From Deinococcus sp. AB2017081 (lineage in GTDB: Bacteria; Deinococcota; Deinococci; Deinococcales; Deinococcaceae), in NCBI RefSeq assembly GCF_034440735.1, contig NZ_CP140100.1, positions 94,285 through 158,284 on the forward strand: DNA of 64,000 bases. Reading direction: 5' to 3'. This document shows, piece by piece, positions 55,901-64,000 of this stretch; the stretch's first letter is position 1, and each line of letters begins with the position of its first letter. The translations under genes were made by a program, and so were the position numbers. Below the pieces are notes generated by a model that saw only the letters and a list, made by a program, of their open reading frames with translations, made no database searches and was not told the DNA's origin.

Positions 55901-56165
55901 CGCCGACATCCGGATCACGCTGGAGGACCGTGGCCGCGAGTGGGCGTTCAGCGTCCAGGACCACGGTGTGGGCTTCGATCCGCTGTACGCCGGGAAGCTC
56001 TTCGGCATCTTCCAGCGCCTGCACCCACAGGACGTCTTTCCCGGAGCCGGTGTGGGCCTGGCGACGGTGCGCCGGATCGTGCTCAAACATGGCGGCCGCG
56101 TGTTCGCCGAGGGCGTGGAGCAGCGCGGCGCGACGTTCGGCTTCACGCTGCCCATGCCGGCGTGA
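52938..56165 (+). CDS. Large sensor histidine kinase with five GAF-like modules
   Basis: 1075 residues, no membrane segment. GAF 1 (about 25-180) is followed by four tandem modules of about 170 residues (about 185-355, 360-530, 535-700, 705-840). These share a helical linker ending in the type ALEAFAAFTETSADTVDVAT and a close of the type VRAVGRSLGLALERA. Then HisKA with His864 in TYSASHDLRTPIRH and HATPase_c with TLVSNAVKFSS, DHGVGFDP and GAGVGLATV (GAGVGL instead of GTGxGL). ATG 52938 is preceded by GGTGGGG. It follows the GTPase cluster on the same strand after a hairpin, a layout like CvnA beside CvnB-D. Confidence 0.9.
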   Translation: MSPAPGRAPTLADRLQRVTGQLATTHDRHAICRALLAPAMEAVDAAAGAVLIVSDSGDDLTLEAVHGHAGGAPILWPGGPLAAGVQPGSALLGGHARYFEHEEALRQAFPDLQDRAGAGAAMSAAILPLTVEHRTLGSLVVQFREPRPVTPDERRYLETLASLGALALDRSHAIRGLERRSAALNAFLTFSEMAAVTTDLQQLVAGAQDVLLASLPDAQGVYFGWHGDRWRPVVETAGLPDTLRALLAPGLPADVPQMSDAVRRQDTLFVEERQTRPLGFPLTDAFGALAVTPVIQHGVPTGLFVIGIGAERFTPEQREYYRAVAGSLTSAMNRAQTRQAGERQAALDAFVVLTEAIGTETDPVRLARRARDLFLAFLPGASVGYYGVDGELWRATVAHVPYPHLSDLLVAGLPTSTPAFAAAVAAGGPIFIDGWDAAEQRFERTEPYGVAAFCPYFAGGVPVGMFVVGLEHTRTWAEPERAVFRAVARSLGLALEWSRQAQQLRQQNEALEAFAAFTETSADTVDVATLIQRAGEVLTATLGDISVAHYDLADGRWWARAWYGDIPADHLAGMQRGFPADTPRFVRAVQGRRPLFVSDWQPEHEGLPTSAGYRAVVSYPYFDGQRPVSLLSVGMKHRTVWSAREETVVRAVGRSLGLALERARSTQQLESESAGLMAFVAFAEAVGTHLDVPTVARQAMQVVRAHLGEVSVAYYEPSGGMWRATLWSEDLQPEVAAQISAGVPGDAPDFERATRALDGLFIDAWDAGMNSVDSTKEYRAVAFFPLHVGGEVHGLLVAGTLENRAWTERERSVFRAVGRSLGLALERGAHVRELQRQRDALDVQTAALSAANEELEAFTYSASHDLRTPIRHVMGFADMARRALEHGQPDKVVRHLDIVRQGATRMETLIDGMLTLSRAGRQDFRPQKLSLEPLVTQAMRDAELDFPDVPVQWHLEHIGSVWGDPVLLQQVITTLVSNAVKFSSTRETADIRITLEDRGREWAFSVQDHGVGFDPLYAGKLFGIFQRLHPQDVFPGAGVGLATVRRIVLKHGGRVFAEGVEQRGATFGFTLPMPA

Positions 56166-56201
56166 TCCCGCCCGGCACCGCTGCGGTCGGCCGGGCCACG
56201 C

Positions 56202-56231
56202 TTGAGGCGCGCGGCGCACCCGTGCTACACT
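56202..56231 (+). promoter_or_regulatory. Promoter of the tmRNA gene
   Basis: TTGAGG (56202-56207) and TACACT (56226-56231) with an 18-base spacer, a good sigma-70-type pair. The mature RNA starts 13 bases after the -10. Confidence 0.65.
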
Positions 56232-56243
56232 GGCCTCCCTTCT

Positions 56244-56600
56244 GGGGACGCCCCGGTTTCGACGGTGTTCGTGGACGGTGAAGCAGCGAGCCGAGGATGA
56301 TCGTTGGCCTCGTTAATCATCCGATCAAGCCTTCAACTGGCAACAACAGCGACTCGTTCGCACTGGCTGCTTAATCCCAGCCCAGCAACCGTAAAGCCCG
56401 GCCATTGGCGCTACGCAAGCTGACACAAAAGATGGCTAGTCTGGACAGAAGCCTCGGCTGCACAGATGAACCTTAGAGGATAGATTCGACCGCAGCCTGT
56501 CCCTGGGCGACCGAGAATCGAGATCCAAATCAGGGACTACGCTCGTAGACGCCCACCCAAGCAGCATCGGACGAGGGTTCGACTCCCTCCGTCTCCACCA
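56244..56600 (+). ncRNA. ssrA: tmRNA
   Basis: 357-base one-piece tmRNA. The 5' end GGGGACG pairs with CGTCTCC before the terminal CCA (56598-56600); the D-loop-like CCGGTTTCGACGG and the T arm GAGGGTTCGACTCCCTC are standard. The tag frame is 56339-56374: GNNSDSFALAA and a stop, ending in the FALAA-type degradation signal recognised by ClpXP and related proteases. It rescues stalled ribosomes together with SmpB. It lies between the large kinase and a convergent alpha-galactosidase gene. Confidence 0.95.
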
Positions 56601-56603
56601 CCA

Positions 56604-56626
56604 TCCGCCCCCCCGGGGGCGGATTT
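56604..56626 (+). terminator. Terminator of the tmRNA gene
   Basis: TCCGCCCCC and GGGGGCGGA with a two-base loop followed by TTTT, three bases past the CCA end. Confidence 0.85.
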
Positions 56627-56663
56627 TCTGTGCACCGGCAGCGCCGCGCGCCGGCCAGGGCGA

Positions 56664-56708
56664 CCGGGCCCACCCCCCGGAGGCGCGGTCTCCAGGGGGT
56701 GGGCCCGG
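56664..56708 (-). terminator. Hairpin after the alpha-galactosidase gene
   Basis: CCGGGCCCACCCCC pairs exactly with GGGGGTGGGCCCGG across a 17-base loop, four bases past the alpha-galactosidase stop (minus strand). No T-run. Confidence 0.55.
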
Positions 56709-56712
56709 CGGA

Positions 56713-58251
56713 TCAGGGCGATCCGGCGGCCACGCGTCCGGACGAGTCGGCCACGGCGCCGGCCGCCGACGCCCGGAAGCTGTGCGGGGCCTGGCCCGCG
56801 ACCACCGTGTCGAGCAGATTGAAGGTGCCGCGCGTGAACTGCGTGGCCGTGGGGCCATGGCGATCCGTGAGGGACAGCGGGCGGTCCGGGGTGCTGAGTT
56901 CGAGGCTGGCCCTCAGGAGGTCCAGACCCCGGTCGTCCAGCATGGCGATGGGATCGCTGCTCGCCCGCAGGCCACCGGTCACGTCCAGCAGGCCCAGCAG
57001 GGCGCTGCGTTCGTCGTCGGTGAGCAGGCTGCGCTCGCGCCGGGCGATCATCACGTCCGGGTCGTTCTGGTACCACAGGTGCTGGTACCAGCGCGCCAGC
57101 ACGGTGTGGATGGCGCTGCGGGCACTCGGCGCGGCCCCGTCGCCCAGCAGCACGCGGCGGGCCTCGTCGTCCCAGTAGGGCGTGACATCCGGCCCGGTCC
57201 GCATGGCGTCCACCACGCCGATGCTGGCGGTGAGGGGAGCGCCGCAGCCCAGGATGAACCCGTCCCCGAAGCCGTCCCGGATCGCCTGGAGCCCCAGGCG
57301 GAACGCCTCTGCCCGGGACACCTGCGCGTCGTGGCGGATCCCCGGCAGGGCCGCGCCGTACAGGAAGTCGATCTTGAGATAGTCGTAGCCCCACGCGCGG
57401 ATGGTCGACGCGAGGTCGCGTAACCATGTCCGCACGTCGGGATGCGTGGTGTCGAGGGCCGCGTACGCGCCGCCCCAGTTGTTGCCGAACAGCGCCGGCT
57501 GGCCGTCCTCACCGTGGAGCAGCCACTCGGGATGGTCAGCAAACAGCGTCGATCCGGGGCCGACCAGGAACGGCGCGATCCACAGCCCGGCCCGGAAGCC
57601 CAGGGCGTGGAGTTCGGCCGGCAGGTCCCGGGCGTGCCGGCCGAAGTGGGGACTGGGTTCGGTCCAGTCGCCCAGGTCGGCCTGGAAGCCGTCGTCGAGC
57701 TGGAACACGTCGAAGGGCAGGTGGTGCTCGCGGGCCAGCCGGGCGTTGTCCAGCATGTCGTCGAAGGTCACGTCCCGGTAGTAGCTGTACCAGCTGCACC
57801 ACACCCTCAGGGGCGCGGGGGTGCGGGCCCCCATCGCGGCGCCCAGGTCGCCCGCCAGCCGCTCGACGGCGTCCCGGACGTCGCCGGTCTCCTCCCACGC
57901 CACGTCCACGTCCGGCCCCTCGACCGTGCAGGTCACCTCGACGCGGTCTGCCGCCGCCCGGGCCTCCCAGTGCGCAAACGACCGCGAGAGGTCGAGGGCG
58001 CAGCCGACCCAGCCGCCGCCGTCCGGCCGGATCAGGGCGATCAGGCCATGGCTGCGCCACACGCCGGCCTGTCCCGACGGTGGAAACACGGGATCGTGGC
58101 CCTGGTCGATCATCCACGGCAGGGTGGCGCGCAGCGGCGTGTCGGTGAGCGGCCGGAGTTCCGACTCGCTCCAGGACTGGTACCCGTTCGTCAGCACCAG
58201 CAGGGAGGAGGGGTCGGCCGGGAGAGTCCAGTGGTGGGCGTGGGTCTGCAT
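56713..58251 (-). CDS. GH36-type alpha-galactosidase
   Basis: 512 residues, cytoplasmic. The barrel carries [40 protein letters not shown], the nucleophile Asp in [14 protein letters not shown] and the acid/base Asp in [14 protein letters not shown]. These are the GH36/clan GH-D catalytic elements. At 512 residues it is shorter than classic GH36 enzymes (about 700), with a reduced N-terminal beta domain. It releases terminal alpha-galactose from oligosaccharides by family. GGAG precedes ATG 58251. It is 86 bases downstream of the LacI gene on the same strand, its likely regulator. Confidence 0.88.
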   Translation of the reverse strand: MQTHAHHWTLPADPSSLLVLTNGYQSWSESELRPLTDTPLRATLPWMIDQGHDPVFPPSGQAGVWRSHGLIALIRPDGGGWVGCALDLSRSFAHWEARAAADRVEVTCTVEGPDVDVAWEETGDVRDAVERLAGDLGAAMGARTPAPLRVWCSWYSYYRDVTFDDMLDNARLAREHHLPFDVFQLDDGFQADLGDWTEPSPHFGRHARDLPAELHALGFRAGLWIAPFLVGPGSTLFADHPEWLLHGEDGQPALFGNNWGGAYAALDTTHPDVRTWLRDLASTIRAWGYDYLKIDFLYGAALPGIRHDAQVSRAEAFRLGLQAIRDGFGDGFILGCGAPLTASIGVVDAMRTGPDVTPYWDDEARRVLLGDGAAPSARSAIHTVLARWYQHLWYQNDPDVMIARRERSLLTDDERSALLGLLDVTGGLRASSDPIAMLDDRGLDLLRASLELSTPDRPLSLTDRHGPTATQFTRGTFNLLDTVVAGQAPHSFRASAAGAVADSSGRVAAGSP

Positions 58252-58337
58252 GGTGGGCTCCAGGAGGGGAGAGGGCGGGATCCGGCGGGCGTCGGCTGGA
58301 GGAGCGGAGCGGGGCGCCGGGCGGGTGGCGCCGGCCG

Positions 58338-59327
58338 TCACGCCGACTCGCGCACGGTGAGCGACAGCGGCACCACCCGGGACGGGGGCGTGCCGCCGCC
58401 GAGCACGGTGATGAGTGCCCGGACCGCGTGGCGCGCCATGTCGCCATGCGGGATCCGCACCGTGGTGAGGGCGGGTGTCGTGAACTGGGCGAACTGGAAG
58501 TCGTCGAAGCCGCTGATGCCGACGTCCGCCGGTACGGCCAGGCCGAGGTCGTGCGCGGCCCGCAGCGCGCCAGTGCCCATGCGGTCGTTGCCGCCCAGCA
58601 CGGCGTCGGGCGGGTGGTCGCCGGCCCACAGCGCCTGCATGGCCCGGTAGCCGGACGCGTACGACCAGTCGCCGTCCACGAGCCGGCCCTGGACGCCGTG
58701 CTGGGCACAGGCCTGGAGGAACGCCTCACGGCGCTCGACGGACGTGCTGCCGGGGTCTGCCACGGGGATGATCAGGGCGAGGTGGCGGCGGCCCGTCGCC
58801 ACGTGGCGCTGCACCAGCGCGGCCATCCCGGCGGCGTAGTCGGCGCTGATGCTCACGGTGTCCGGCAGGGCATGGTCGAAGAGCACCGTCGGCAGCGACC
58901 ACCCCTGGATCGTCCGGAGCTGCGCTGAGGTCAGTGTGGTGCCCACCAGAACAGTGCCGCCGAACTGCCGCTGCAAGAAGCGCTGACGCAGCGGGGCCAG
59001 GTCGCCGTCCTCGCCGATGAACGCGGTGGTGACACTGTACCCGTGCCCCTGGGCCTCCGCGATGAAGGCGGACTGCACCAGGTTGCGGTAGGGATCGTCG
59101 ATGTTCTCCGGATCGTGCCCGCAGAACGTACAGCACAGCGTGGTGACGCGGGCCTCGCGCAGCGCCTTGGCGGCCTGATGGGGATGGTAGTCGAGCGCCA
59201 GGATCGCTGCCAGGACACGGTCCCTGGTCGTGGCCAGGACGTGGGGATGCCCGTTGAGGACATTGGACACAGTCTGGTGCGACACGCCGGCGTGGCGGGC
59301 GACGTCCCTGAGCGTGACCGGTGGCAT
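58338..59327 (-). CDS. LacI-family transcriptional regulator
   Basis: 329 residues. N-terminal helix-turn-helix and hinge [40 protein letters not shown], then a periplasmic-binding-like sensor domain (for example [20 protein letters not shown]). It should bind a sugar from alpha-galactoside breakdown and control itself and the next gene. GGAGGAGGT precedes ATG 59327. A matching palindrome lies 80 bases upstream. Confidence 0.93.
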   Translation of the reverse strand: MPPVTLRDVARHAGVSHQTVSNVLNGHPHVLATTRDRVLAAILALDYHPHQAAKALREARVTTLCCTFCGHDPENIDDPYRNLVQSAFIAEAQGHGYSVTTAFIGEDGDLAPLRQRFLQRQFGGTVLVGTTLTSAQLRTIQGWSLPTVLFDHALPDTVSISADYAAGMAALVQRHVATGRRHLALIIPVADPGSTSVERREAFLQACAQHGVQGRLVDGDWSYASGYRAMQALWAGDHPPDAVLGGNDRMGTGALRAAHDLGLAVPADVGISGFDDFQFAQFTTPALTTVRIPHGDMARHAVRALITVLGGGTPPSRVVPLSLTVRESA

Positions 59328-59406
59328 ACCTCCTCCTTCAGGATGGGCCGGGTGGACGGCGTGACGGGGTGACGCACGTTCAACCCCGGGCGTGGGGCGG
59401 CCGGGA

Positions 59407-59420
59407 TTTGAACGTTCAAA
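59407..59420. promoter_or_regulatory. LacI-type operator
   Basis: TTTGAACGTTCAAA is a perfect 14-bp palindrome with the central CG typical of LacI/PurR sites. A related half site, GCACGTTCAACC, lies at about 59373-59384. Both are upstream of the LacI gene. Confidence 0.65.
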
Positions 59421-59462
59421 AAAGTGTAGTCACCGGCCCGGCGTGTGTCAAGTCGGATCACC

Positions 59463-59497
59463 CCCCGGCGCCGCGGGATCGGCCTGCGGCGCCGGGG
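59463..59497 (-). terminator. Hairpin after the CoA-transferase gene
   Basis: CCCCGGCGCCGC pairs exactly with GCGGCGCCGGGG across an 11-base loop, 12 bases past the CoA-transferase stop (minus strand). No T-run. Confidence 0.5.
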
Positions 59498-59508
59498 CGC
59501 GGCGCCGC

Positions 59509-62132
<2,624 letters not shown>

Positions 62133-62164
62133 GGGCCCTCCTCCTGATGGCACGGCTCCGGATT

Positions 62165-62183
62165 ATGTTCGCTGTGCGAACAT
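62165..62183. promoter_or_regulatory. IclR-type operator in the pcaF-iclR gap
   Basis: ATGTTCGC-TGT-GCGAACAT, a perfect palindrome of 8-bp arms with a 3-base spacer, as in the GTTCG/CGAAC sites bound by PcaU/PobR-type IclR regulators. It lies 33 bases upstream of the thiolase start and would overlap its promoter. Confidence 0.7.
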
Positions 62184-62199
62184 CCGTGCGTTTTTGATG

Positions 62200-62213
62200 T
62201 ACACTGCAGTGTA
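62200..62213. promoter_or_regulatory. Second palindrome in the pcaF-iclR gap
   Basis: TACACTGCAGTGTA is a perfect 14-bp palindrome 16 bases from the first, nearer the iclR start. It may be a -10-like promoter site for one direction (TACACT), or a second binding site for the regulator. Confidence 0.45.
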
Positions 62214-62256
62214 GCAGCCCGGCCCCGGAACGCCGGGTGCCGACGGAGTGCCCCTG

Positions 62257-63036
62257 ATGACCCCGGACGCCGATCCCAACCTCGAATACGTGACGGCCCT
62301 GGCCCGTGGCCTGAGCGTGCTGCGTGCCCTGAACGACGCGCCGCAGCCCCTGACCCTGTCCGACACGGCGGCGCGCGTCGGGCTGCCCCGGGCCGCCGTG
62401 CGCCGCTCGCTGCACACCCTGCAGCAGACCGGCTACGTGCAGTTCGACGGCCGGACGTATGCCCCGACGACCGAGACGCTGCACCTGGGGGCGGCGCACC
62501 TGAACCGCCAGCCCTTCGCGGTGGCGGCCCAGCCGGTGCTCCGCGGGCTCAGCGCCCAGACGGGCGAGTCGTGCTCGGTCGCCATCCTGAGTGGCGCGGT
62601 CATCACGTATGTGGCCCGCGTGTCGACGTCGCGCATCGTGTCGATCAATCTCCAGGTCGGGACGCAGCTGCCGGCGTCCTGCACCTCGATGGGCCGGGTG
62701 CTGCTGGCCCATCTGGACGCGGACACCCTGGAGCGTGTGCTGTCGAGCACGCCGCTGACGGCCCGGACGCCACTCACCATCACCGATCCGGGCGTGCTCC
62801 GGGACGAGCTCCGGCGTGTGCGCGACCAGGGGTACGCCGTGATCGATCAGGAACTGGAACTCGGCCTGCGCTCGGTCGCGGTGCCGATCGTGGCCCCCGA
62901 CGGCCGCGTCCGGGCCGCGCTGAATGTCGGCGCGAACGCGGCCAGCCGCAGCGTGACCGAGCTGCGGGCGCTGGTGCCGACGCTGCAGGCGGCGGCCCGG
63001 CGGCTCTCGGCGCTGGACACGGTGGACCGGCCCTGA
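62257..63036 (+). CDS. IclR-family regulator (PcaR/PobR branch)
   Basis: 259 residues. N-terminal winged helix YVTALARGLSVLRALNDAPQ, LSDTAARVGLPRAAVRRSLH, then an effector domain with ESCSVAILSGAVITYVARVS and LPASCTSMGRVLLAHLDADT, close to the PcaR-type pattern. It would sense beta-ketoadipate or a related acid and control the thiolase operon and itself. ATG 62257 is preferred: GGAG lies eight bases ahead; a GTG three codons upstream is possible. Confidence 0.9.
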   Translation: MTPDADPNLEYVTALARGLSVLRALNDAPQPLTLSDTAARVGLPRAAVRRSLHTLQQTGYVQFDGRTYAPTTETLHLGAAHLNRQPFAVAAQPVLRGLSAQTGESCSVAILSGAVITYVARVSTSRIVSINLQVGTQLPASCTSMGRVLLAHLDADTLERVLSSTPLTARTPLTITDPGVLRDELRRVRDQGYAVIDQELELGLRSVAVPIVAPDGRVRAALNVGANAASRSVTELRALVPTLQAAARRLSALDTVDRP

Positions 63037-63052
63037 CGCGGCGGCTCCGCCG

Positions 63053-63997
63053 TCACCACTCGCGCATGACCTTGTGGGCGCGGCTCCCGGCGATCCGCAC
63101 ATACGACCGGGTCACATTGATGTCGGCGTGGCCCAGCACCTCGGCCACGGCGGCAAAATCGCCCAGCGCCTCGTAGAGCCGGGTGCCGGTGGCCTTGCGG
63201 AAGGCGTGGCAGCCGCGCCAGTCCGACCGGGGCCGGCCGTGCTCGTCCACGTCCTCGCGGTCGAAGTGCGGGCGCAGCAGGTTGGTGGCCGCCATCCGGG
63301 TGCGGAACGGCAGCACCATTCCCGCCGCATGGGATCGCCGCCGGGGCAGCCCCTGCACCGCCCGCAGCGCCGAGACCAGCCGGTCGGAGAGCCCCACGGT
63401 GCGGCTCTTGCGTCCCTTGCCGGAGCGCACCGTCACGTACGGGTCGTCCTCGTCGAGGTGCACGTCGGCCCACGCCAGATCGAGCGCCTCCTGGATCCGC
63501 AGGCCCGTGTGGGCCAGCAGCAGCAGCAGCGCCCGGGCCGCGAGGAGCCGCGGCCGTTCCGGGCCGGGCGCGTGCAGCAGCGCGTCGTCCACCCGCGCGA
63601 ACACCCGGCGCAGCACGGCCGGGGAATACGGCGGGTTCTTCGTGAGGGGGTGCTCGTGATCCTTCGGAATCCGGACACCGCTGAAGGGCGTGCTGTCCGT
63701 CGCGCCGGCCCAGCGCAGTGCGCGGTACAGCGCGGCGGCGGCGGCGACCCGCCCGCGCACAGTGGCGATCTTGAACCGCTCCAGCAGGTGCAGTACCCAG
63801 GCCTGGGCGTCGTCGAGATCGGGGCGAAGGACGTTCAGGGCGTTCGCCCCGGCGTAGGCCACGAACTGCGTCACGCCCGTGCGGTACGCACTCAGGGTGT
63901 GGGGACTGACCAGCACGCCGCTCGATCCGTACAGGCCCAGGTGCGCCTCGGTCAGACTCCACAGCTCGCCGGCATCCTTCTGGGCACACGCGGTCAC
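63053..63997 (-). CDS. Tyrosine recombinase/integrase
   Basis: 314 residues, possibly longer since the start, a GTG at 63997, lies at the window edge. A core-binding SAM-like domain (about 25-115: TLSAYRTGVTQFVAYAGANA) is followed by the catalytic domain with Arg in LLAHTGLRIQEALDL, Lys in VRSGKGRKSRTVGL, His-x-x-Arg in GCHAFRKATGTRLYE, His in EVLGHADINVTRSYVRI and the Tyr in the same segment. All catalytic residues are present. XerC/D-like in form; it may resolve dimers or be part of an integrated element. No attachment site identified. Confidence 0.9.
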   Translation of the reverse strand: MTACAQKDAGELWSLTEAHLGLYGSSGVLVSPHTLSAYRTGVTQFVAYAGANALNVLRPDLDDAQAWVLHLLERFKIATVRGRVAAAAALYRALRWAGATDSTPFSGVRIPKDHEHPLTKNPPYSPAVLRRVFARVDDALLHAPGPERPRLLAARALLLLLAHTGLRIQEALDLAWADVHLDEDDPYVTVRSGKGRKSRTVGLSDRLVSALRAVQGLPRRRSHAAGMVLPFRTRMAATNLLRPHFDREDVDEHGRPRSDWRGCHAFRKATGTRLYEALGDFAAVAEVLGHADINVTRSYVRIAGSRAHKVMREW

Positions 63998-64000
63998 GGC

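Noticed and set aside
52188..56219. A 1343-codon open frame antisense to the large kinase
   Set aside because: It is a shadow of G/C-biased third positions in the real gene; its product is His/Gly/Arg-rich without any domain.
63034..63056. Imperfect hairpin between the iclR and integrase stop codons
   Set aside because: The arms TGACGCGGCGG and CCGCCGTCA need a bulge and have no T-run; too weak to call a terminator.

Overview
The window is G+C-rich DNA, roughly two-thirds G+C or more by eye, from what looks like a Deinococcus-type bacterium. That assignment is inference. It rests on codon use, many GAF/PAS histidine kinases paired with stand-alone CheY-like receivers, a Rep-iteron-ParAB module of megaplasmid type, and many decayed IS6 copies. 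No search could be run, so family names come from motifs read by eye.

Left third (1-26 kb) is a rearranged replicon core. An aldo/keto reductase end, an IS3-family element (1058-2247) and a kinase gene bracketed by inverted IS6 ends come first. Next is decayed material: an IS6-IS6 palindromic junction, a RAMA-domain fragment, and SRAP-like and thermonuclease-like pseudogenes. An alpha/beta hydrolase and a GH43 lipoprotein are intact. parA-parB (11.8-13.4 kb) has an 18-bp palindrome upstream. After an intact IS6 element and a kinase/receiver pair comes the initiator gene rep (16.9-18.4 kb), followed by 12 iterons and an AT-rich stretch, a convincing origin. Another kinase, two receivers, orphan genes and IS6 debris follow.

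Middle (26-49 kb) is denser. It holds a YidD-like gene, an overlapping XPB helicase-Bax1/DUF790 nuclease pair, a kinase-receiver-kinase block (29.6-35.0 kb), a CrtI-like FAD oxidoreductase, an SDR, an alcohol dehydrogenase coupled to an SRPBCC protein, arsR-arsC, a DUF2254 gene after a frameshifted mscS, an ion-transport pair (ArsB/NhaD-like and CPA1) with a 47-aa membrane protein, and a SulP transporter.

Right part (49-64 kb) contains the most interesting locus. DUF4388, a COG2229-type GTPase, a Roadblock/LC7 protein, an unknown protein and a 1075-aa kinase with five GAF-like modules run in one direction; the first three are translationally coupled. The content resembles actinobacterial conservons (kinase, Roadblock, small protein, GTPase). 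Directly after it lies a complete tmRNA gene, normally a chromosomal gene, about 37 kb from the plasmid-type origin. The window ends with a LacI-GH36 alpha-galactosidase unit, a thiolase/fused CoA-transferase operon divergent from an IclR regulator (beta-ketoadipate-like), and a tyrosine recombinase.
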